NCBI RefSeq assembly: GCF_026151205.1
Contig: NC_087074.1
Location: 3,350,001-3,410,000, forward strand
Direction: 5' to 3'
Length of the DNA stretch: 60,000 nt
Origin: Bolinopsis microptera
Taxonomy: Eukaryota > Ctenophora > Tentaculata > Lobata > Bolinopsidae
The notes beneath the pieces are model-generated. The model had not been told where the DNA came from and did no database searches. It was given only the letters and a program-made list of their open reading frames with translations. The position numbers and the translations under genes were made by a program. This document shows, piece after piece, positions 9,659 through 19,151 of this stretch. Positions within the stretch are counted from its first letter, which is position 1; every line of letters begins with the position of its first letter.

Positions 9659-10561
9659 TTATTCGATTTTTTCATCCATTCTTTGTCCATAGATATTTTT
9701 TGACAATTTTGCCCTTTTTTCTGTCTTTGTTGCGTATAAAGCTCTCATGAGGTATGGAGGGGCAAAGTCCTGGATTATCTTTATCACTCTTAATGTGTCA
9801 GGCACCAAAATCACTTCTTTGTCTTCTCTGATTCCTCGAATTGCTTTTGTTACCAAGTGCTCTGCAGACATAGCAATTGAGGTATCCAGACCGGCAATCA
9901 TTTTGGTATTCACAAAAAAAGGACAGACAGCAGTAAACTTCAACTTTGTTTTCATGTGATCCATTCGAAGTTGATTCAAAGCATGAATTGAACCTGCCTT
10001 TGCTGAACAGTAATCTGTTTTATTTATCATTGGAAAAAATCCTGCACCAGAGGCTATATTCACGATGTGACCCTCATTGAGCTCAAGCATCTTCGGCATA
10101 AAGAGCTTGATGAGCCACAAATTAGAAACTATGTTTACCATCATTGAGTGTTGTATTTGGGTGAGTGACATATCCAGTATACCTGCCATAAAAGCAACCC
10201 CGGCATTGTTGACAAGAATATTGATAACAAACCCAGCCCCTAGTATATCATCATGTAACCTCTGTACCTGATCATGCTTGGTTAGACCGCAGGTGTATGA
10301 ATGAGCTTGGTGACCATTTCCTTTTAAATCATCCACTACATTCTCTACTAATTTCTCATCAATATCAACACAGTGAATAGTGTTCCCCATAGCAGCAAAC
10401 TGTCGGGCAAACTCTGCTCCAATCCCTTGTCCAGCTCCAGTGATCAGAATGTGCTGATTTTGTATTTCTTTCTTGGGCCTGCATCTAAAGATAAAGTATA
10501 CGATTTCTAGAAGCAAGACAAATGGGAGCTTTACCAAAGCCAAAACAAATGACATCTCCAC
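9659..10561 (-). CDS. Short-chain dehydrogenase/reductase, SDR16C (HSD17B11/13-like), copy 3
   Basis: A 300-residue intact SDR, almost identical to copy 2; differences include MSFVLALV, KKEIQNQ, VENVVDD and AHSYTCGLT. Anchor, TGAGQGIG, NNAG, catalytic Ser, YCSAK Tyr/Lys are all kept. Upstream of the ATG the sequence is only loosely alignable with copies 1 and 2 but again reads TTACTAAA, pyrimidine-rich DNA, then ATAG just before GTGGAGATG, i.e. a 3' splice acceptor. This is the outer, presumably ancestral 5' end of the array. The Cys-Asp to Cys-Gly change after SYTC lies at the cofactor-side loop and may tune activity. Confidence 0.88.
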   Translation of the reverse strand: MEMSFVLALVKLPFVLLLEIVYFIFRCRPKKEIQNQHILITGAGQGIGAEFARQFAAMGNTIHCVDIDEKLVENVVDDLKGNGHQAHSYTCGLTKHDQVQRLHDDILGAGFVINILVNNAGVAFMAGILDMSLTQIQHSMMVNIVSNLWLIKLFMPKMLELNEGHIVNIASGAGFFPMINKTDYCSAKAGSIHALNQLRMDHMKTKLKFTAVCPFFVNTKMIAGLDTSIAMSAEHLVTKAIRGIREDKEVILVPDTLRVIKIIQDFAPPYLMRALYATKTEKRAKLSKNIYGQRMDEKIE

Positions 10562-10789
10562 CTATATTGAATAGAATAGTTTAGTAAGATATCTCTTTTG
10601 AAAACCCTCATAACATAATGTAAACAGAATAATATACCGAATACTCAAAAAGTTCAAGAAACTTTTTGAACAGGAATTATAGTTAATTCTATAAATACTA
10701 TACTAAATAAATACTATACTAAATTTATATTGAATAAAAGTATAGTTTATAAGATATCTTAAATTTTGAAAACCCTTATTACAGGGTGG
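10562..10789. other. 5' flank of SDR copy 3 with short direct repeats
   Basis: AT-rich DNA. The segment around 10580-10670 (AAGATATCT, TTTTGAAAACCCT, GTAAACAGAA, ATACTCAAAAAGT) recurs at about 10745-10789 and, beyond the transposon, at 12405-12450. It is a small direct duplication whose second copy was split by the Tc1/mariner-like element. Confidence 0.6.
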
Positions 10790-10791
10790 CC

Positions 10792-12402
10792 CATAAGTGA
10801 CTACCCACACGCAACCTCTTAATAACTCACGTAATTCGTCTCCAAATTGCACCAAAATTTCAGTGATTATAGATATGGGTCAAACTTAGATTTCCTGAAA
10901 GTTTCGTAAGCCACGCCCAATTACAGTGGGCGTGGCGTGACACTCCCTCTTTTTCACTATTGTCTTCATAAAATGAGAACGCTTTAAGCTAAGAACTCAA
11001 AATTTTTTGCACACATTTGGCTTGATAATTGAAAACTTTTCCAAAAGTTTCAAGTTCATTGGTTTAAATATGGCTGAGTTATGACCATTTTAAAATCCAT
11101 CGGATATGTGATCCGAGCACTCAGTCAGTGATATTTGCACTCAATTAGTGATCTCGTCACCCAATCTGATCAAGAGTAAGGCGTTAGCGTGTATTAATGA
11201 GGTTCATTAGGCTTTGATTGGATACCGATGATGACTTTGCTAGAAAGGGAAACACAAATTTTTAGGATAAAAACCAGATCGTGACCTTTTCAGGAAAAGC
11301 CGTTCTCTCCACCACTTCATCCGGTCTAGTAGAGCCCCAGTGAATTGCATTCTGGGAGTTGACATATCCGTTTATATGGCCTTGTCGCTGTACCAGATTT
11401 CGTCCTCAAAGTAGGGATCCACATTCTGCTTGGACAGGAATGTGTTGGCGAAATCTATCCTCGAAGTTTGTGTTTCTTTGTGATTCGGTAGGCCTGGTTA
11501 GAAAGGTCTTGCTTTAGGATTCGCTGAAGGGTTCTGCTGATGTCTAAGGCAGGAGCTCGTTTCCGGGTGCCAATCTTAGGTGTGTCCATCACGTCACCAA
11601 CAACCATCGTGATGTTTTCTACAGTCCTCGCAGTTCGTCTTCTGCCGACTCTTCGCCGATCGTGTGCAGAAAACGTAAACTTGATCTTGTGATGAATGTC
11701 CAAGCAGCTTTTCCGGCAAGGGGGTGGTCGGTTGAATTTCATCTGAAATTGTCGTTTAATCTGAGGGTAGAACTCCCCATTTTCTTTCTTCAGGTAGACG
11801 AACAATCGTTGTTCTGCAGTAAAGGGAGGATAGTGAACCATTTTCGATGATTCAATGGATGGATCATTCCTTTTTATTGATTGTAAGGAACCTGTGACTA
11901 GCAGGGCTAACAAGCCCTGAAATGGTGACACCACCATAAATTCGTGTGATAGCGTTTTAGGTGCAGTCAGCTGTATAGGCCGGCCCATAAGCAGGCTGCA
12001 ACCAATCAAGCGGTGCATGTGAGCCAAACAGGCCATTAACCAAGTGACGAGATCACTGACTGAGTGCTCGGATCACGTATCCGATGAGTTTTGAAATGGT
12101 CATAACTTAGCCATATTTTAACCAATGAACTTGAAACTTTGGGAAAGGTTTTCAATTATCAAGCCAAATGTGTGCAAAAAATTTTGAGTTCTTAGCTTAA
12201 AGCGTTCTCATTTTATGAAGACAATAGTGAAAAAGAGGGAGTGTCACGCCACGCCCACTGTAATTGGGCGTGGCTTACGAAACTTTCAGGAAATCTAAGT
12301 TTGACCCATATCTATAATCTCTGAAATTTTGGTGCAATTTGGAGACGAATTACGTGAGTTATTAAGAGGTTGCGTGTGGGTAGTCACTTATGGGCCACCC
12401 TG
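10792..12402 (-). mobile_element. Tc1/mariner-superfamily transposon with ~370-bp inverted ends, copy 1
   Basis: Termini CAGGGTGGCCCATAAGTGAC are inverted and flanked by TA on both sides (10790-10791, 12403-12404), the Tc1/mariner target duplication. The inverted repeats are unusually long, about 10792-11160 against 12035-12402, with only scattered mismatches; they include the words CACGCCCACTGTAATTGGGC and TGATCCGAGCACTCAGTCAG. The interior carries a damaged transposase on the minus strand. A second copy lies at 22931-24383. The uninterrupted short repeat near 10605 shows the likely empty site. Confidence 0.85.
11240..11841 (-). pseudogene. Tc1/mariner-like transposase, degenerate
   Basis: Start MVHYPPFTAEQRLFVYLKKE at 11841. 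The first ~130 residues form the paired helix-turn-helix DNA-binding region: EQRLFVYLKKENGEF, RRQ-type helix, the linker RRVGRRRTARTVENI, then ALDISRTLQRIL ahead of a broken frame that stops at 11455. Beyond that point, another frame keeps catalytic-core pieces of the DDE domain (HINGYVNSQNAIHW, RPDEVVER, FPEKVTIW) to about 11280. The IS630/Tc1-type pattern, GYVN-QN-W followed by KVTIW, supports the class. Stops and shifts make it non-functional; the frame also runs open upstream of 11841 without family similarity. Confidence 0.7.
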
Positions 12403-12404
12403 TA

Positions 12405-13108
12405 TAATGTGTAAACAGAAAAATATACTGAAAACTCAAAAAGTGCAATTGAAACCTTTTAATTCTAGGAATAATAGTTGATTCTATTACAGAGGAGCAC
12501 TGTAATTTCCGATTTAAACAAATCTTAAGAATGGGAATTTTAGCACAGAGAGTGCCGCTAGGGTTCAATCACATCTTTGAATTGAAATATACTCCAGTTC
12601 TTTGATCTTTGTACGAGTCACATTTAAAAGAACTCGAATGGTTGTGACAGATGTGAAGATCATCCATTTATAAAATTGCTACCTGTCACATTGCTACCTG
12701 TCACATTGGAGCATTTTAGTGGTAATATAGACCAGGAAGCAGGTAAGCCTACAATTAGACAAGTTCCATCATTCAAATAGCATGTTTAAATTACACAGCA
12801 GCTGTTCACAATTCTTATATCTGTTACTTTATGAGGGGAGTTTGTTGACAAAATACCCACACTGATGATCAGTAAATTTTAAATAAACACAATACTACAA
12901 TTAGAAACAGTAAACATTTTGATATAAACACACATTTCACGAGCAACGAACATAGAACTCTATACAGTAAATAGTAACTTATAATTAATCTTTTTGAAAT
13001 AGGAAAACCATCGGCCTCAACTAACTCAATTTGCATACAAAACTATGTACAGTACAGAAATCTTCATAATTGTCACACACTAATTTTCCTGCATGTGTAA
13101 TGTTAACA
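12405..13108. other. Intergenic / 3' region of FBXW9-like gene
   Basis: No protein-like ORF. A short duplication CTACCTGTCACATTG occurs at about 12679-12708. The right part probably holds the 3' UTR of the minus-strand gene at 13109-14422. Confidence 0.5.
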
Positions 13109-14422
13109 TCATTCTAAATTTACGTTCTTCCAAAATAAAACCGAGCTGGCACAGCAACCAACCATGAGTGTACCATCCTTATAATCTACACACGAGGCTG
13201 AGTTATCCAATGTGAAGGAATTCCAAAGAACTGGGCTTATATTAGGAGAGAACAGTTTAACTACCCCATCTTTACAAGCAGTGACTGTAGCTCCCATGTT
13301 GTGAGACATGTCCATGATAGGCTGTCTGTGGCCTGTATCATATTTCTTCAGGGTTTTCATGTCTTGATTGAAACATTTAATGAAGCCATCGTAACCAGCT
13401 ACCCATAGATAGGGCTCAATAAACTTTATAGAAGACGAAATTCTCTCCATTCTCATTCGTTTAAAGAGTTTATTCATTCGTCTATCATGACAGACAAGGG
13501 CATTGTCCTCCCCAGAGCTCCAGATATAGTTTGGAGATGCAGCAACACTTAACACAGGTTTAGTGTGATTCTTTAACTTAAAAGCTACATTTCCACTCCT
13601 GGTATCATATCCAGCAACAAATTTTGAATATGTACCATATAGTAAACAGTTTTTCTCGAAACGCGTACAAAGTATTGCAGAATGTACAGACAAATCAGAG
13701 ATTTTCTCTAACCCTCCTCTACCAATATCATAAAAGTGGATGTAACTGTCCCATGAGCCTGAAGCAATCTTAGAGCTTTGACCATCTTCTTGGTCAAGGG
13801 TCCAGATCCAACCGTTATGATCAGTGTTTGTATTAATGATGCATTTTTCTTGAGAGTCAATACAATCCAAATCGTAGACACAGATAGTTTTGTCTCGTGA
13901 GCCGGAAACAGCTATTTGTTTGGCAGGATTGGACAGGATCTTAACGCAGTGGACATCACCATAGTGGTTAGTGGACATAGTGTACTTTTTAACACTGGAG
14001 TTGTGTTGAAGTGATTTTGCTGACTCCATTTCATAAACTGCTTGGGGTAGACCAACAAGATGCATCTGTTGCAGCTCACTGTCGCTTACTTTTAAACCAT
14101 CTAAGTCATCTGGGCAGGTAAGACATCCAGCTAATCTCATTTCCCAAAACTCGGGTGAATTTAAAAGATCACTAAAGTATCTAGAGACAAACCTTACAAC
14201 AGACATCAAAGTTTTAACATTAATGTAGCCCAGAATTTCGAATATAAGCTCTGGTGGTAAATTATGGATTCCTGTCGAGTTGAGGGATCTATTGATGCTA
14301 GACTGTGACCATTGACTAGCTTTACGAGAAACTCCTTCAAAACCTGTATCGTCTTCCTGTTCCAAATCGCTCTCATCACTTGAAAATTCCATTTCATCAT
14401 CTTTAGAGTAAGCAACATCCAT
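13109..14422 (-). CDS. FBXW9: F-box/WD40 repeat protein, FBXW9-like
   Basis: A 437-residue substrate receptor of an SCF-type (SKP1-CUL1-F-box) ubiquitin ligase. An acidic N-terminus (FSSDESDLEQEDD) precedes an F-box, LPPELIFEILGYINVKTLMS through EFWEMRL (about residues 54-97), followed by WD40 blades from about 145 to the end. Blade landmarks: IAVSGSRDKTICVYDLD, IASGSWDSYIHFYDI, LLYGTYSKFVAGYDTRSG, IWSSGEDNALVCHDRRM, LWVAGYDGFIKCF and DTGHRQPIMDMSHNMGA. The order and the GYDTRSG, GHR and WIWTL words match vertebrate FBXW9, which is of similar length. I start at MDVAYSKDDE because a strong acceptor (TTTCATTTGTCTAG) ends just upstream; an in-frame ATG at 14446 would lie in that intron. The coding part is a single exon. 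Confidence 0.88.
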   Translation of the reverse strand: MDVAYSKDDEMEFSSDESDLEQEDDTGFEGVSRKASQWSQSSINRSLNSTGIHNLPPELIFEILGYINVKTLMSVVRFVSRYFSDLLNSPEFWEMRLAGCLTCPDDLDGLKVSDSELQQMHLVGLPQAVYEMESAKSLQHNSSVKKYTMSTNHYGDVHCVKILSNPAKQIAVSGSRDKTICVYDLDCIDSQEKCIINTNTDHNGWIWTLDQEDGQSSKIASGSWDSYIHFYDIGRGGLEKISDLSVHSAILCTRFEKNCLLYGTYSKFVAGYDTRSGNVAFKLKNHTKPVLSVAASPNYIWSSGEDNALVCHDRRMNKLFKRMRMERISSSIKFIEPYLWVAGYDGFIKCFNQDMKTLKKYDTGHRQPIMDMSHNMGATVTACKDGVVKLFSPNISPVLWNSFTLDNSASCVDYKDGTLMVGCCASSVLFWKNVNLE

Positions 14423-15085
14423 ACCTAGACAAATGAAATTCATCAAAATTGATCACACAATTGTGTGTTTAATCAACTACGTACCAGACTTCTGCAAGTG
14501 AATATCATTCACTGCACTCTAGGGTGGGCACTGAGCTTACTAAGGATTAAGCTCACTTGGCTGTATGTTCGGGAAATGTGATTAATAATAGTCAAACGAG
14601 AGGTAAAGGGACACTGGCCTGCCAAAATATCTAGTTTCTTCATTCTTGCATACCAAATTAACCAAATTATTTCTGTTTGCAGCGATATAATCCAGGCGCG
14701 GCGAGTGTTTTTAATTTGATTGATTTGATTTGAAACTGTCACAAATATTAATTTACAATACAGCAATCACGATTAGATATAACTTAGATTAATTATTTTT
14801 TATATAAAATGTTTCAAACAGTAACAAATGTCACATGACCCTATGTAAAAATAACCCTTCAAAAACTCAATATTTTGAAAATCACCCTTGGCCTTGCGGC
14901 TCCAAGTTCAAATCTAAACTGTATATTATATTGACAAAGTTCTTTCTCGCCCCTCTGTCTCTCCGGAGAGAAATAACTTAGATATATAACTTAGATAGCC
15001 ATATTGCATCAATAATACAACTATGCACTATAGGTTATAATATATGTGTTAGAAGATGTTTAATTGTTATATATATATATTATAG
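14423..15085. other. 5' region of FBXW9-like gene and intergenic
   Basis: An AT-rich stretch with no recognised ORF. It should contain the upstream 5' UTR exon of the F-box gene if that gene is cis-spliced; a pyrimidine-rich acceptor is visible but no upstream donor can be fixed. Confidence 0.4.
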
Positions 15086-15150
15086 CTGATGTAATAAGGG
15101 AAGAAGAAGAAGAGGAACAAGAGATCACAAGGAGGAAGGAGCAACAGAAG
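15086..15150 (+). other. Candidate 65-bp internal exon (acidic/charged)
   Basis: An acceptor (ATATATTATAG) is followed by an open stretch reading DVIREEEEEEQEITRRKEQQ and ending CAGAAG before GTGTGT, a plausible donor. The length, 65 bp, leaves phase 0 at the donor. The peptide looks like a charged helix. No partner exons are identified, and it could be chance in purine-rich DNA. Confidence 0.25.
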
Positions 15151-15314
15151 GTGTGTTTGAGTAGCAGGTCTGAGTAGTAGCTGTACCAGCCTGTGAAGTC
15201 ATTTGGTGATAGTTCAGGAGAACACCGGTTAGTTCTAGGTCTAGGTTTATCTTTTGTAGTTTCATTGTTAGTTGTAGGTTTATATATTTCTTTGTTGTAA
15301 ATGATTCATATTTT

Positions 15315-15647
15315 TTCTTTTTCCTTCCTCTTTTCCTTGTCATCCCCTTTAGTTTTAAGATTCTTGCTATAAATGGCTACAGCTAACACTATTAATGCTA
15401 AGTACCAAACAACAAGTGGGAGTTGGATCGTTGGTACCATTAAATCGATTTAACACCGCAATTCCAGTCGCAAGCCTGGGACCACTACTAGCATAGTCAC
15501 AACATCTACAAAGCTGCCATATAGCCTGACTGACAATTTTCTCGACTGACTGACAATGTTTCTTCTTTTTCCCCATTTAGAATACAAAGATTAGTGCATT
15601 TTAGCTTATGATTAATATTATATTTTTACCTATAGTTTACTTAGATT
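15315..15647 (+). repeat. Left pseudo-LTR of the Naiad element
   Basis: 333 bp, from TTCTTTTTCCTTCCTC to TAGTTTACTTAGATT, repeated in the same orientation at 19152-19484. Confidence 0.9.
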
Positions 15648-16133
15648 ACGTCCGTATCATGGTATCAAGTACTGGTGGTCGGTTCTTCCGCCCCGTTGGA
15701 TACATAATTGATAGCTTTTCTTGATATTGCTCTATAATTACATTTATATCTCTCCCGGCCATTGGTTCCGAGATTTGGTTGATCTTTGTTTTCTTGGGCG
15801 CCCTCCTTGAAGTCTTGTTGTTGTACATACATCTCCTGATTTATCCTGTATTTACCTGTTTATTTCATTTTCCGGCGTGAGCTGTCCGCCATGCTACGGT
15901 ACGAGAAACAGCGGCAGTGCAAGATCCGGTTCTAAGAGATTTTTATGGTCGCGAAGAATCTCGCCAGGCTACACTGCGTCGGTGGGAGAACTATTTAGGT
16001 TCATGACATCTAACGCCCGCCCAATCATGGCAGCCCCATGACAATAGGTTGATGTCCGACCCGTTGTCCTTGGCCTATCTCGAGTCGTTGGGTCTAGGCG
16101 GAAACGCCGAAAGGGATGATGTTACCTTCTTGA
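15648..16133 (+). other. Naiad 5' leader, GC-richer than surroundings
   Basis: About 490 bp between the left pseudo-LTR and the open frame. Its right half (15870-16130) is clearly more GC-rich and contains a GGCG-GAAA-CGCC tetraloop hairpin at about 16098-16109 followed by GAAA. No full hammerhead core is seen. A short open frame here (RETAAVQDPVLRDFYGREES, about 15905-15965) is not recognised. Confidence 0.5.
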
Positions 16134-18392
16134 CTTAAACGTAATAGTAAATTTTTCTCAAAATCCTTGAATAAATGGGTAACCCCTAGTAATGTCTTTT
16201 CTAGCACTTTTAGATGTTGCAATGGTAGAGGTTGTCTCACTTGCAACAGTTTTATTCCTGTTAATACATTTAGGAGCAGTACTTTTAATAATGATTTTAT
16301 CTTTGGACATACAAATTTTATATTTAATTGTAAAACTAATAATGTTATTTATGTTATTACCTGTTCTACCTGTAAAAAACAATATGTTGGAGAAACAACT
16401 CAACCACTTCATAAAAGAGTCAATGGCCACAGAAATTGTGTCAAAGCCAAATCATCCACATTTTTATATGAACATTTTAATATTCCTGGTCACGTCTTCT
16501 CAGATGCTTCCATACAGATTGTAGATTATGTTGATTCTGACATGTCCACCGATGTCAAAAATGATTTACTTCTCCTGGAGGATTACTGGATAGAGAAGCT
16601 TGGGACAGCATTCCCTCTTGGTCTTAATGACAAGAAGAAAGGAACGGGCAACATCTCCCAAGATCGGGTTATGAATTATTTTAGTGGACAGATTGCTCGA
16701 TACAAACGTGGCAGAGGGAATGGAAAGAAGAAAGTTCAGCCTAAGAAGTCTCTGGATACCATAGAGTCTGATATTAACAGGCTGAAAGATAACATCTCTT
16801 CAGAACATTCCATATACAAAACATTAAAATGTTATAGCTTATCAGATTTAGACACTCTCTACTCTTTGAGTCAAAATAATTCAGGATTGATTTACAACGT
16901 ATGTTCCTCTTTCTGTTCAACATTTTCCCCCAAATACCATCAGAACAAATCTGAATCCAGTAATAGAGAATTTATAATTGTTCCATTTAATTGCAAATTC
17001 ATTGATAATCTTAACCTAAAATCTATTTTCTCTGACACTTCAGTCATTGATTTGCTTCCCATTTTGATTCAGTCTTTTACACCATTACAGATTTATTATG
17101 AGTATAATGATCCTATTATAAGTCTTTCTATTTGTAACTATGCTTCATTCTTAAAGAAACTTTCTATTTCTGATATTAAATCTATTTTAGGTAGTCCATG
17201 CGATTGTCACTCCTCCCCTTTCAATTATCCTCCTCATGGACATGTAGTTACTGGTAATTTAGATATTGTTGATAATGTTGAACTTAGGGAAGTACTTTCC
17301 TACGGTTGTAAATACAGAATTCCCACATTTAAATCTCCAGATGAGATATATATGTCAGTTACCGAAGCTGTTGATAAATTTATAAAATCAAAAAGTAGAA
17401 AGTACTGTCAAAAAGAAGTAAAGTTCAGCGATTGGAAGGAAAAAGTGTTATCAATAGTTTCCAATCGTATTGAATATTACAAGAAAAACTTTCCTGAAAC
17501 ATTTGAAATAAAAGAAAACACACTGGAAAAAGATGATGTTAAAAGAAGTCTTAAATTGCTGAAAAGTAAATACATTATTTGTAGTATCGACAAAGCTTCT
17601 GGTAATTTTTCATTTATTTGTAAAAAGTTTTATGTAAAAACTCTTGTCAATGAAATGGGTTTTGATCCTAATACTCTAGAATGTATAGGTAATGATACAT
17701 ATAAACCCTGTAGCGAAGACGAGACTCATTATGTCAATAAAATATCTGAGAGTCTAAAGGAGAGATTTAATGTACAAGTTGAAGATAAAAACTTGCGACT
17801 AGCACGCATCTTCTGGAACCCTAAGCTTCATAAGAACCCTTACAAGGCGAGGTTCATTGCAGGTGCCCGTTTTTGCGTTACGAAACAACTTAACGTCCAA
17901 GTTAACTGTTGTCTGAAACTTTTGAGGAAATACTTCAAGAAATACTGCGAGGCAATCTACAACAACAGCGGTATAAACATGTTTTGGAGCATAGATTCCT
18001 CAAGTGAATTCCTTGAAGCTATCAAAAATAGCGATGTTTATAATATACAAGTATATGATTTTACTACTCTTTATACCAGATTAGACTTGATTGAAGTAGA
18101 GAATATGATTAATGAAGTTGTTGATTTAATATTTTCAGACCGTAATAGATATATTTGTATTTCTAAAAGAGACAGTAATACATGTTTCTTTTCCAATAAA
18201 ACCTATGATTGTCATGCCTGCTTTAGTCAAGATGACCTAAAAGAGGCTGTTAAATTTATTATTTATAACACTTATGTCGTCTTCGGTGGGATTGTATTCA
18301 TACAAACCAAGGGTATTCCTATGGGTGAAAATTCAAGTTCCCCTATAGCTGCACTGATCTCACTGTTGGCAAAAAGGAATTTAATTATATGA
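16134..18392 (+). CDS. Naiad ORF, 5' part: GIY-YIG endonuclease, CxC motif, RT motifs up to B
   Basis: The frame opens after a stop at 16131; no ATG precedes the nuclease, so the true N-terminus is uncertain (residues numbered from 16167). Order: Cys-rich RCCNGRGCLTC (17-26); GIY-YIG nuclease VIYVITCSTCKKQYVGETTQ (60-79) with Arg84 and a CCHH set Cys66, Cys69, His88 and His103/109; Lys/Arg-rich linker; CxC motif PCDCHSSPF (345-347) followed by HGHVVTGNL; RT fingers with NPKLHKNPYKARFIAG; motif A VYDFTTLYTRL (Asp631); and motif B GIPMGENSSSP near 718. The nuclease cuts target DNA and the RT primes on it. The frame then closes by a shift at an A-run, and motif C continues in the next frame. Canonical Penelope elements carry the nuclease at the C-terminus. 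Confidence 0.85.
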   Translation, partial: LKRNSKFFSKSLNKWVTPSNVFSSTFRCCNGRGCLTCNSFIPVNTFRSSTFNNDFIFGHTNFIFNCKTNNVIYVITCSTCKKQYVGETTQPLHKRVNGHRNCVKAKSSTFLYEHFNIPGHVFSDASIQIVDYVDSDMSTDVKNDLLLLEDYWIEKLGTAFPLGLNDKKKGTGNISQDRVMNYFSGQIARYKRGRGNGKKKVQPKKSLDTIESDINRLKDNISSEHSIYKTLKCYSLSDLDTLYSLSQNNSGLIYNVCSSFCSTFSPKYHQNKSESSNREFIIVPFNCKFIDNLNLKSIFSDTSVIDLLPILIQSFTPLQIYYEYNDPIISLSICNYASFLKKLSISDIKSILGSPCDCHSSPFNYPPHGHVVTGNLDIVDNVELREVLSYGCKYRIPTFKSPDEIYMSVTEAVDKFIKSKSRKYCQKEVKFSDWKEKVLSIVSNRIEYYKKNFPETFEIKENTLEKDDVKRSLKLLKSKYIICSIDKASGNFSFICKKFYVKTLVNEMGFDPNTLECIGNDTYKPCSEDETHYVNKISESLKERFNVQVEDKNLRLARIFWNPKLHKNPYKARFIAGARFCVTKQLNVQVNCCLKLLRKYFKKYCEAIYNNSGINMFWSIDSSSEFLEAIKNSDVYNIQVYDFTTLYTRLDLIEVENMINEVVDLIFSDRNRYICISKRDSNTCFFSNKTYDCHACFSQDDLKEAVKFIIYNTYVVFGGIVFIQTKGIPMGENSSSPIAALISLLAKRNLII

Positions 18393-18916
18393 AACGTTTA
18401 CTTCAGGAAAAGAAAATGGGATTAGCAAAGATATTATCCAATAATAAACGATATGTTGACGATTTATCTATTATTAACTACCTTTACTTTCATAAATTGA
18501 TTAAAGATATTTATCCTAATTCATTGGAGATGGAGCGAGCTGGTTCCAATAATAAAATCATTAACTACCTTGATTTAAATATTAATATTTCCACAGAAGG
18601 ACTAGAAATATCAGTGTATAACAAAACTGATGATTTTAATTTTCATGTTGTATCCCTTACATTTCCTCACAGTAACATCCCAACCGAGGTTGGCTACAAC
18701 GTTTTTTCAAGTCAAGTTCTTAGATATGGTAATGTTTGCACTAGATTGGATATCTTTACCTCCCATCTTCACAAAATATTCAAAATTCTAATTGATAGAG
18801 GATATAGCCGTGATAGACTGATTAAAGGCATTAAACGTTGTCTGAGGAAATATGATAACGTTTTCAGGAAGTTCGGTATTCTAGATGACCGTAACATTAT
18901 TAAAGAACTCCCCTGA
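18389..18916 (+). CDS. Naiad ORF, 3' part: RT motif C and thumb
   Basis: Continues the upstream frame after a -1 shift, with the ATG overlapping the TGA of the first frame. Residues 21-28 are RYVDDLSI, the catalytic motif C; INYLDLNINI follows, then the thumb and the C-terminus with LIKGIKRCLRKYD. About 175 residues with no nuclease domain at the end, as expected for this clade. Either one A has been lost from the A-run near 18372, killing the copy, or a -1 ribosomal shift on that run joins the two parts. Confidence 0.8.
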   Translation: MKRLLQEKKMGLAKILSNNKRYVDDLSIINYLYFHKLIKDIYPNSLEMERAGSNNKIINYLDLNINISTEGLEISVYNKTDDFNFHVVSLTFPHSNIPTEVGYNVFSSQVLRYGNVCTRLDIFTSHLHKIFKILIDRGYSRDRLIKGIKRCLRKYDNVFRKFGILDDRNIIKELP

Positions 18917-19151
18917 TATCTTTTGATTTATTGAAACACGGGTACTAACTCTGCTAAACTGAACAAATTCTGAAACTTAGGTGAATAAGTGTACAACGTG
19001 CTAAACCGAAGTTCAGACTGACCAGTGAAAATGGGCGAGCGTACCAAGTGTCATTTTAATTAGAAGTTTTAGTCAGTGATTTATTATTGAAGGTTGTAAT
19101 TACAATATCTAATGCTCCTATAAATACTTTAATTAATTGTTTGTCCCGTTA

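Noticed and set aside
16080-16130. Hammerhead ribozyme in the Naiad leader
   Set aside because: A GAAA-capped stem followed by GAAA is present, but the CTGATGA box and a clear cleavage triplet are not; published Naiads also lack canonical hammerheads.
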